Source: a virus. From it: a stretch of DNA of 40,639 nt. Positions 25,502-31,432 of the stretch are shown here, in pieces. A model generated the notes under the pieces. The model was not told where the DNA came from. It saw only the letters and a list, made by a program, of their open reading frames with translations, and ran no database searches. The number at the start of each line of letters is the position of its first letter. Within the stretch, counting starts at the first letter, position 1. A program made the position numbers and the translations under genes. Location: IMG/VR virus record IMGVR_UViG_3300009499_000003, positions 1 to 40,639 of that record; one strand, given 5' to 3'.

Positions 25502-25950
25502 ATTACCCTCGCTAACTGGCGTTTTTCGCCACTTTTTGAGCGGTAATAGACTTCTCTGAGCCACTTTTTGAAACCTATCCTTTTTCGCCTGAATCCCTTG
25601 ACATACATCAAGACTTCCCTGGCTCCGGGGCTCAGGTTAGTCAGCATTCTCCCATCCTCTACTTGTGTTACAAGGAGTTCGCCCTGAGTGCCTGTTCTTT
25701 CCATTCTTTGTTCCACTTCTGCTAGTATGATTTCTGGCTTCACAAAAGAGGCTTCGGTCTTAATGCTTCTTTGCCCAAGATTGCTGTCTGTCCTGTCCGG
25801 ATCTTGCGGCCAGCGCCCATCCCGAAGAATCGAAGCGTTCATGATGATCCACAGAACCTGATAAGGGCACCATCTAATTTGCCCATAATGAAACCACTCT
25901 TTACCTATGCACTCCCTGTAATCCTTGCAGGCTCGGCAGTCTCCGCTCAT
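25498..25950 (-). CDS. Cys-rich protein, candidate late transcription regulator
   Basis: 150 residues from ATG25950, coupled to the methyltransferase stop as ATGA, with GGAG upstream. The N-terminus has CRACKDYREC plus a further Cys 13 residues later: CxxC-x5-C-x13-C, able to bind zinc or an iron-sulfur cluster. The C-terminal LSPGAREVLMYVKGFRRKRI and WLREVYYR resemble a sigma region 4-type helix-turn-helix, as in ArpU/RinA-like phage late regulators. It sits immediately upstream of the late promoter and terminase genes. The regulator role is inferred. Confidence 0.58.
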   Translation of the reverse strand: MSGDCRACKDYRECIGKEWFHYGQIRWCPYQVLWIIMNASILRDGRWPQDPDRTDSNLGQRSIKTEASFVKPEIILAEVEQRMERTGTQGELLVTQVEDGRMLTNLSPGAREVLMYVKGFRRKRIGFKKWLREVYYRSKSGEKRQLARVI

Positions 25951-26834
25951 ACTAGCTCCATAACTTCTTGACAGCACCGCTTGGCTGCTATCTCACAGTA
26001 TTTCTCTTCTATTTCTATGCCTATCGAGTATCGGTTTAACTTCTTGGCACAGTAACAGGTCGTCCCTGAACCAAGAAAGGGGTCAAGGATAAGTCCGTCA
26101 TTTATGCTATGACTAGTCAACTCATCGTATTGACAAAGCGAACACCTACCAGCCACATATTCTGTGATTCTGGCGTATTCCTCCCTTGTCGGTACATTGA
26201 AACCCAGCAACCAATTACTTACACAACCAGTAAGTCCACCAGTCCTCGAAGGGAATAATCGAGCTATCTCTATGTTTCTGATACCAGCTTTAACGAACTC
26301 ACCAGTTAAATAGCGAGATATGCCTTGCAACCTCACGTATTGCTCATTGGCATTTATACAATAGTCTATTACCTTCATCGGTTTTTGCGTTGGGTGAGGG
26401 AAGCGACACTCCCCGTTGTCACGCATATAGCCAGCCCACATAGCCCTCACCAATCTAAAGCCATTCCAGATGTTTGTGCTTGCCATTTCAACTGGTGTCA
26501 TTATTGTCCTGTCTATTTCCAATCCTGGCTGCTTATCCCAAACTAACCAGCCAGTTGCGTTAGCATTAGAGATATAGGGGAACCCAAAGACTAGCCAACG
26601 GGGATAGGTAAATAGCCAAGCCAAATCAAGTGAGCCATCATCATTGGTAATCCTATCTATGCTTTTGCAGCCAATTCGTTTATTGTTGACATTATTTAGC
26701 CAGTCTAGCTCTAGCCCTATCCCATAAGGCGGGTCAGTCAATACTAAATCCACCTTCACGTCTAACTGGGGCAATATTTCCCTGCAATCCCCGTGATATA
26801 TCTTTACCCACTTGTCTTGATAATAAGGCTTCAA
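25947..26834 (-). CDS. DNA methyltransferase (beta-type, amino-group)
   Basis: 295 residues. Catalytic motif IV DPPYGIG (about 34-40) precedes motif I DPFLGSGTT near the C-terminus: the beta-class order of N6-adenine or N4-cytosine methyltransferases. HPTQKP is also present. Between them, about 75 residues including IEIARLFPSRTGGLTGCVSN look like an inserted helix-turn-helix DNA-binding domain. It probably protects phage DNA from host restriction. The last codons carry a 16-bp sequence shared with two other sites. It lies 3 genes below an internal terminator. Confidence 0.84.
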   Translation of the reverse strand: MKPYYQDKWVKIYHGDCREILPQLDVKVDLVLTDPPYGIGLELDWLNNVNNKRIGCKSIDRITNDDGSLDLAWLFTYPRWLVFGFPYISNANATGWLVWDKQPGLEIDRTIMTPVEMASTNIWNGFRLVRAMWAGYMRDNGECRFPHPTQKPMKVIDYCINANEQYVRLQGISRYLTGEFVKAGIRNIEIARLFPSRTGGLTGCVSNWLLGFNVPTREEYARITEYVAGRCSLCQYDELTSHSINDGLILDPFLGSGTTCYCAKKLNRYSIGIEIEEKYCEIAAKRCCQEVMELV

Positions 26835-27016
26835 ATCTCACTCCCAGGAACTTTGCGCATGAGCTTGTCTATCTCCTCTAATGACTCAATTTTAGTTTCA
26901 CAGCGAATAGCCCGCTTGTCCTTAGTCGGGGGAACAAGCTCTATACCGAACCGCTCCTTATACCGCTTAGCGATTCTCTCTTGGTTCTCTTTAGTTATAC
27001 AGTTCCACAAATACAT
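26831..27016 (-). CDS. Small basic protein upstream of the methyltransferase
   Basis: 61 residues, helical, Lys/Arg/Glu-rich (NQERIAKRYKERFGIELVP). It overlaps the methyltransferase start by 4 bp, so the two are translationally coupled. Its own ribosome site is weak. It lies just past a strong intrinsic terminator (27032-27068), implying that expression needs read-through or antitermination. Family not recognised. Confidence 0.55.
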   Translation of the reverse strand: MYLWNCITKENQERIAKRYKERFGIELVPPTKDKRAIRCETKIESLEEIDKLMRKVPGSEI

Positions 27017-27031
27017 CTTCGTAATAAAAAA

Positions 27032-27068
27032 GAGGCGAGCCCCAGGTTTCCCCGGTAAAGCTCGCCTC
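27032..27068 (-). terminator. Strong intrinsic terminator inside the leftward operon
   Basis: GAGGCGAGC/GCTCGCCTC (27032-27040 and 27060-27068), 9 bp, followed on the minus strand by TTTTTTATTACG. It separates the early small genes (27.1 kb upward) from the methyltransferase-regulator pair. A terminator here suits an early/middle control point. Confidence 0.82.
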
Positions 27069-27122
27069 CTGTTTCCCAGGTCAGCGTTTAAGCTATGTTA
27101 CTTCAAGCATCATCAATTATCA

Positions 27123-27344
27123 TCACATACCCAACAGGGTTCTAACATCTTGAGGTTTCATTTTGGTTTTGAGCTTCCCAAAATCTATTGCACCAATCTG
27201 CCCCTTCTGTAGCTGCTGACAGATTCCCTCACGCCAAATTGCCTCAAGCATTGCATCCGCACCTTCCTCAAAGGTTTCAGATGTTGGGTAAAAGCCAGTA
27301 TGAGGATTCTGCCAGCCTTCAGGTCTCCATGTTTTCTTAGCCAT
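27123..27344 (-). CDS. Small hypothetical early protein
   Basis: 73 residues. The N-terminus MAKKTWRPEGWQNPHTGFYP is followed by an acidic helix and a basic tail. The W-P-x-GW-x-NPH style is frequent in small phage early proteins that contact host or DNA factors. The ribosome site AAGGAGGCGAT precedes ATG27344. It is the last gene before the internal terminator. Function unknown. Confidence 0.62.
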   Translation of the reverse strand: MAKKTWRPEGWQNPHTGFYPTSETFEEGADAMLEAIWREGICQQLQKGQIGAIDFGKLKTKMKPQDVRTLLGM

Positions 27345-27359
27345 ATCGCCTCCTTAAAT

Positions 27360-27596
27360 CTACTCCAAATCTACTATCCGCCCCATAGCAAAATTAAGCC
27401 GTTTCTTCCTGGTATGTCGCCAGCGGTACTTCTCTAGCTTAATCATTTGATAAAGCTCATCGTCTTTGTGAGTCTCCTCAGTCATAATAATTGTTCTGCC
27501 CGTCCATCCGTTTTGAAGAGCTATCATTGCCAGCCCTGATACTGGTTTGCCCCTTGAGGCAAGATAGTTCATAAAATCTAAAACAGTGATGTTCAT
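27360..27596 (-). CDS. Small hypothetical early protein
   Basis: 78 residues, mixed alpha/beta with a strongly basic C-terminal segment (YRWRHTRKKRLNFAMGR), suggesting nucleic-acid contact. It overlaps the upstream gene by 4 bp and is part of the chain of coupled early genes. No family recognised. Confidence 0.58.
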   Translation of the reverse strand: MNITVLDFMNYLASRGKPVSGLAMIALQNGWTGRTIIMTEETHKDDELYQMIKLEKYRWRHTRKKRLNFAMGRIVDLE

Positions 27597-28066
27597 ACCT
27601 TAACCCATTCTTCTCCGTTCCAAATCTTCAAGTAGCGTTCCTTCATCACGAAGGCAAGCCATAGTTGCTCCATTGATTTTAGGGATTGCATGAGCACATA
27701 ATCAATTTCATCATGCACCCATTTAGCAAATCTAGCCACAAAAGGTCGTGCATATTCATCACTTCTTTGAATCATCTCCTGTAACTCGTCTTGGCGTGGT
27801 AGCCAAGTTATTTCAAGATGGGGATACATAAATCCCGCCATAACTTGGCTCAAATCAGCTTCCCTTAACTGTTTTACCCTCTTATTTGCATTAAAAGCTG
27901 TAATGGCTTCAATTGTGTATTCTGACCAAGTTAAATAAAAATTCTTGCTATTCTTATTACTCGGATTATGCCGCCAAGCAATAATATCACCCTCTTTTAG
28001 TCTTCTTCGAGCCTGTATCTCCTCTGCCTTCTCGCACATCTTGATATAAGTTTCTGAATTGTCCAT
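27593..28066 (-). CDS. Hypothetical early protein
   Basis: 157 residues, helical, with an SH3-like start (LKEGDIIAWRHNP) and aromatic-rich C-terminus. Lys and Trp are frequent. It has a ribosome site (AGGAGGGATAT) and couples by a 4-bp overlap to the gene at 27360. It has no membrane segment or catalytic motif. No family recognised. Confidence 0.6.
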   Translation of the reverse strand: MDNSETYIKMCEKAEEIQARRRLKEGDIIAWRHNPSNKNSKNFYLTWSEYTIEAITAFNANKRVKQLREADLSQVMAGFMYPHLEITWLPRQDELQEMIQRSDEYARPFVARFAKWVHDEIDYVLMQSLKSMEQLWLAFVMKERYLKIWNGEEWVKV

Positions 28067-28073
28067 ATCCCTC

Positions 28074-28283
28074 CTATTTCAGCAATCCTGCCCTCCGTGC
28101 TATCTTATCAAAGAGTATCATTTGAGTGCCAGCACCGTCATCCGTTGGAACTAAACCTTGCACTGGCACACCGTCTTGGAAGACTACCGTAATACGCCCA
28201 TAGGGGTTTTCTCGCCCCCAGGCAATGAGCGCTGCCTGCAAGGGAGTCAGTTTACATTCTATGAGCTCCACGCCGTTAATCAT
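28074..28283 (-). CDS. Small hypothetical early protein
   Basis: 69 residues: helix (LTPLQAALIAWGRENPYG) then beta strands (RITVVFQDGVPV). It starts within the end of the 51-residue gene at 28276 (8-bp overlap) and has a poor ribosome site of its own, so coupling is expected. The fold resembles small phage DNA mimic or adaptor proteins only loosely; function unknown. Confidence 0.55.
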   Translation of the reverse strand: MINGVELIECKLTPLQAALIAWGRENPYGRITVVFQDGVPVQGLVPTDDGAGTQMILFDKIARRAGLLK

Positions 28284-28431
28284 TGCTTATACGAGTTTCT
28301 GCAAGAATTCGCTTTTCCTCTTTTGTAGCCCACCTGCGTATTCTGCCTATTGTCTTTTGGGGTATCCCAAGTTCCTTTAACCGAGAGGCTATCTCACGAA
28401 TTCTCTTTATGTCTCCTAATGTTTTAGCCAT
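28276..28431 (-). CDS. 51-residue helix-turn-helix-like protein
   Basis: ATG28431 follows a strong ribosome site (AGGAGGTATAG). The product MAKTLGDIKRIREIASRLKE, then LGIPQKTIGRIRRWATKEEK, is almost all helix with a Gly-Ile-Pro turn, the shape of a small helix-turn-helix. It ends SND and overlaps the next gene by 8 bp. Basic charge favours DNA binding. Confidence 0.62.
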   Translation of the reverse strand: MAKTLGDIKRIREIASRLKELGIPQKTIGRIRRWATKEEKRILAETRISND

Positions 28432-28440
28432 CTATACCTC

Positions 28441-28692
28441 CTATTCTTTTGAACGAAGCCGGGAGAGAATCTTCTGGCGACAATCTTCAAAGCCTATCGT
28501 AAATAGCCGGCTGGACTCATGCGATTTATCATCAAGCAAACTCTCTTTGTAGGCAGGATTCGCCACCTTCTCTATCTCCTCGGTCATTAGGGTGAGGACA
28601 CTGTCAGCGTCTTCTAAACAGGAATCCCAAACTAATTCCTTCTCTTCTCCAGTAAAATCCCCAACAAATATTTCTGCTATCTTTTCTCTCAT
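28441..28692 (-). CDS. Small acidic helical protein
   Basis: 83 residues, acidic N-terminus and basic C-terminus (CRQKILSRLRSKE), no membrane segment. It has a good ribosome site (AAGGAGGTATAA) and abuts the preceding gene. Family not recognised; an early phage accessory protein by context. Confidence 0.58.
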   Translation of the reverse strand: MREKIAEIFVGDFTGEEKELVWDSCLEDADSVLTLMTEEIEKVANPAYKESLLDDKSHESSRLFTIGFEDCRQKILSRLRSKE

Positions 28693-28893
28693 TTATACCT
28701 CCTTAAATACAAGATTATGTTTTTTGCAAAACCGCTTAGCTCCTTTCACATCAGTAATTCGCCTTATTGTTCGGGGAAATCTAAGTCGGCTATCAGGGTA
28801 ATAGAAATCTATAACCCAAGAAATCTCATAATCACCACAGCCAAGACGCCTATAACCAAAATCGGTAGCACCAGAAGAATTGTATCTACTCAC
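28693..28893 (-). CDS. Small basic early protein
   Basis: 66 residues, beta-rich and aromatic in the first half, then a basic helix (GAKRFCKKHNLVFKEV). The segment SRLRFPRTIRRITDVKGAKR occurs in small phage proteins that may bind nucleic acid. Ribosome site GGAGG is present upstream. Function unknown. Confidence 0.58.
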   Translation of the reverse strand: MSRYNSSGATDFGYRRLGCGDYEISWVIDFYYPDSRLRFPRTIRRITDVKGAKRFCKKHNLVFKEV

Positions 28894-28927
28894 TATCCCT
28901 CCTTATTTAACATCACAAATTGTGACC

Positions 28928-29326
28928 TTATTCAATCAACGCTCCTGCTGTCTCCTGCTTTAATAGCTCCTTAATCACTATTGCATCTAACTTATCATCT
29001 CTTTTCTTGTAGGTGTGTGCCCGGACATCGAGCAGGTCAAAGCCTCTTTCCCCTAACCTTTGCTTCATAAAGCCGGTATATGCCTGTCTGCCATCTCCGT
29101 GTCCCCAGGCAAACCGATGATGATAGGTGCAAAGTGCTATGCAGTTTTCAGGGTCGAAGCGAGTGTTTTCATGCCCGCGTCCCCAATAGTGGCTGCACTC
29201 CAGGCCTTGTGAACTGAAGTGGTAATCCTTGCTACCACCCCTTTCCGCTATGCAAGCCAGGCACTCCCAGCCATCCCTGGTCCGTATGTATTCTGAAAAC
29301 TTTTTGTCTGTTGTCCTTAGCTTCAT
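28928..29326 (-). CDS. NinG-like HNH nuclease
   Basis: 132 residues. CLAC near the start, CSHYWGRGHENTRFDPENC and CTYHHRFAWG give the zinc and His pattern of NinG (Rap)-like recombination nucleases. These resolve Holliday-type junctions in lambdoid recombination. The C-terminus GERGFDLLDVRAHTYKK also fits. A GGAGCTAG ribosome site, part of a 16-bp repeat shared with two methyltransferase ends, precedes the ATG. Probably acts in late recombination or genome concatemer handling. Confidence 0.74.
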   Translation of the reverse strand: MKLRTTDKKFSEYIRTRDGWECLACIAERGGSKDYHFSSQGLECSHYWGRGHENTRFDPENCIALCTYHHRFAWGHGDGRQAYTGFMKQRLGERGFDLLDVRAHTYKKRDDKLDAIVIKELLKQETAGALIE

Positions 29327-29359
29327 GCTAGCTCCATAGGCTCTTATAACTCAACCTTC

Positions 29360-29461
29360 CTAAAGCCCTCCTGTTATCCATAAAAGAAAAGAGATAAAAC
29401 CAGCAATCCCAATAGCCACCATAATGAGAAACTTAATGAACTCTCTATCCTTAACTGTCAT
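29360..29461 (-). CDS. 33-residue single-pass membrane peptide
   Basis: ATG29461 follows AAGGAGAAGATGAA. The product begins MTVKDREF, continues into one hydrophobic helix (IKFLIMVAIGIAGFISFLLW) and ends ITGGL. Small membrane peptides of this sort are common in phage early regions. Function unknown. Confidence 0.5.
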   Translation of the reverse strand: MTVKDREFIKFLIMVAIGIAGFISFLLWITGGL

Positions 29462-29493
29462 TTCATCTTCTCCTTACCATTAAAGTTATCCCT

Positions 29494-29835
29494 TTAGGTG
29501 TTTACGAAGTCCTTATAAATCCTCTCCCATAATGCTTCAAGTTCACCTTGCCAGCGATTAAATATCTCTTCCGCAACGCTTTCCTTTGCCTGCTTAGCCA
29601 TATCCAATAAGCTCTTTAAATCAGTTATAGCCACATCTTTATCAGCAAGCATTGAGTTTAATAACTCTATTCTAGGCTCATAATAAGCTACAAGGGCATC
29701 ATACTGGGCTTGGGCTACTGGGCGACAATCAACAGTGAATATCTCACTACCATCTGAACAAGGATATTGGTATTCATTATTCAAGTCCAGCAAGTCGCCT
29801 ATTTCCCTGTCACTCAATACATCTGGCTTGTTCAT
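29494..29835 (-). CDS. Hypothetical helical early protein
   Basis: 113 residues from ATG29835, which overlaps the upstream stop as ATGA and has AAGGAGGGACA before it; the frame upstream to 29877 is antisense-like extension. A short acidic N-terminus is followed by a long helical, coiled-coil-like region (LLNSMLADKDVAITDLKSLL). No membrane segment. No family recognised; co-translated with the gene at 29832. Confidence 0.58.
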   Translation of the reverse strand: MNKPDVLSDREIGDLLDLNNEYQYPCSDGSEIFTVDCRPVAQAQYDALVAYYEPRIELLNSMLADKDVAITDLKSLLDMAKQAKESVAEEIFNRWQGELEALWERIYKDFVNT

Positions 29836-30125
29836 TGTCCCTCCTTTATGCCCCATTCCTTGAGCTGGGATTGCCATCTCCCATTATCAATAACAAAATG
29901 CTGGACTTTACCCTTGCGACTATCATAGTAATAATTAGCTATAGCCTCGTCATTCAATAGCCAATCCACCACTTCTTTCCTTCCTACTTTCTCCCCAAGA
30001 TGGAACGAGATTTCTGCTTGGGCTTCAGCTATTGTCCTAGAAAGACCTATCATAGAACCATCACAAGTTGTTCGTCCCATTTGCTGTATTCTCTCCCTAC
30101 TCATCACAATATCTTTGGCTTTCAT
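29832..30125 (-). CDS. Hypothetical early protein
   Basis: 97 residues: an N-terminal helical segment (SRERIQQMGRTTCDG), a central helical region and a tyrosine-rich C-terminal half. Ribosome site AAGGAGGAAAAGA before ATG30125. Similar to small phage replication-adjacent proteins only in composition. The gene follows the replication gene and couples to the next by 4 bp. Confidence 0.58.
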   Translation of the reverse strand: MKAKDIVMSRERIQQMGRTTCDGSMIGLSRTIAEAQAEISFHLGEKVGRKEVVDWLLNDEAIANYYYDSRKGKVQHFVIDNGRWQSQLKEWGIKEGQ

Positions 30126-30158
30126 TCTTTTCCTCCTTTTGTCGCTTAAAATCGTGTT

Positions 30159-30962
30159 TCATCTCTTTACCAGGTGCCCATATTTGCCCTTGATATACTT
30201 GTCCGGGTCCTGGTTTTTAGGGCTGCCTTTGTTCTTAGTATCCTTCCCAAATCGCTTCCAGTTACTTAAGATCGTAGTGATGTATCTCCAGCTCCTTGCC
30301 TTCCGCCTTACTCCCTCCCGGATAGCGTCAATCACCCAGGGCGCAGTAAATCTCCTAATTGCATCTTCTACATCTCTCTCGACATATTCACTGAGAGATT
30401 CTTCTTCACGGATTCCTGCAATCTCTTCTTTGAAAACATCTAAAACTGATTCTTTAGTTATTATTATTTCATCAACAACACTTTCTTCTTTAGTTTCCTT
30501 TACTTTAGTTTCCTTTACTTTAGTTTGTGGATTATCGGTTGTAGTTTCGGGATTATTTCCTGTAGTTATAAGTTTAAGCCCTGTAGAAACGGGTTTTTGG
30601 GGGAGCTCCCGACGCCGGTTTCGGTAGACCTCGGCCACATTGTCGACGAGGTTTTGACTCCAAACTATCTTGTCCCATTCCCATAGCTGTTTGTCGATTG
30701 AGCCCATTTCTACAAGTAGTTTCATCATTTCTACACCAGTATTCTCATCGACCCGCGCCCTGGCCAGAAGGAGTTGCCACTTCTTTGAGTTCTTGCAGTC
30801 AATAAAGTGCCCATCGGTAGAGGCCAGGCGTTCCAAGAGCTTGAACCAGAACACATAGCCGTCATTGCCCCATTGCCCCTCAAGGATCGTCAGAGTGTCG
30901 CCGCCGCTGGCGTTGGCGTCATGTGGGAAGTAGTCGACTATATCCTTCTGTGGTCTAGCCAT
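30159..30962 (-). CDS. Replication initiation protein (DUF4373 / DnaD-like)
   Basis: 267 residues. The N-terminal domain (about 1-115: VDYFPHDANASGGDTLTILE, GYVFWFKLLERL) has the winged-helix pattern of DUF4373-type phage replisome organisers. A Lys/Glu/Thr linker with a tandem TKVKETKVKE repeat follows. The C-terminal part (about 190-250: AIREGVRRKARSWRYITTIL) is the DnaD-like motif that recruits the host helicase. It overlaps the HNH gene by 8 bp. No phage helicase or polymerase was seen, so the host replisome is probably used. Confidence 0.78.
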   Translation of the reverse strand: MARPQKDIVDYFPHDANASGGDTLTILEGQWGNDGYVFWFKLLERLASTDGHFIDCKNSKKWQLLLARARVDENTGVEMMKLLVEMGSIDKQLWEWDKIVWSQNLVDNVAEVYRNRRRELPQKPVSTGLKLITTGNNPETTTDNPQTKVKETKVKETKEESVVDEIIITKESVLDVFKEEIAGIREEESLSEYVERDVEDAIRRFTAPWVIDAIREGVRRKARSWRYITTILSNWKRFGKDTKNKGSPKNQDPDKYIKGKYGHLVKR

Positions 30963-31365
30963 ACCTCGTTCCCTTTTTGAGATTGCAGGTTTTGCATAGC
31001 GTTTCCAGATTATTTAGTTCTGTTTTCCCGCCTCTACTGAATGGCACAATATGGTCAAGTTGAAGATTGTCTATCGCTCCACATTTCACACACTTGTAGC
31101 CATCCCTCTCAAATACCTGATTCCGCAAAGATTCCGATACAGCAATACGATTAACAACAATGAGTTTATGCTCCACCGTATCTATATCATCGCGCATATA
31201 ATCGCAATATAATTTACCTACACACCCCAAGCATAGAGCAAAATGGCCACGTCTCCCCGGGAGATTCTCCCATATTAGAACTGAGCGACCATCATCCACT
31301 TCGCAACAATCGCATATATAGCAGTAATCACTCTTAACACTTGTGCCAGGGCTAAACTTTTTCAT
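30955..31365 (-). CDS. HNH endonuclease with N-terminal zinc ribbons
   Basis: 136 residues. The C-terminal 55 residues are a standard HNH motif: RDGYKCVKCG, LQLDHIVPFSRGGKTELNNL and CKTCNLKKG. Several CxxC pairs precede it (CYICDCC, CLGC). Its ribosome site AAAGGAGGCAACT is embedded at the end of a remnant reading frame that looks like the start of a replication protein (31352-31423). It may be a homing-type gene. Confidence 0.8.
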   Translation of the reverse strand: MKKFSPGTSVKSDYCYICDCCEVDDGRSVLIWENLPGRRGHFALCLGCVGKLYCDYMRDDIDTVEHKLIVVNRIAVSESLRNQVFERDGYKCVKCGAIDNLQLDHIVPFSRGGKTELNNLETLCKTCNLKKGTRYG

Positions 31366-31423
31366 AGTTGCCTCCTTTATTAGCTATCTCGGTGTAGCCA
31401 TCTCCTATTTGAGGATTAGCCAT
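31352..31423 (-). pseudogene. Remnant of a phage replication protein N-terminus
   Basis: ATG31423 has an AGAGG ribosome site 5 nt upstream. The first 16 codons read MANPQIGDGYTEIANK, the start typical of replication protein O-like proteins (MANPQxENGYTxIANE). Then the frame runs into the ribosome site of the HNH gene and stops (GGNYEKV). No continuation was found downstream. This suggests that the HNH gene, or a replacement event, truncated an older replication gene. Confidence 0.5.
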
Positions 31424-31432
31424 TATTACCTC

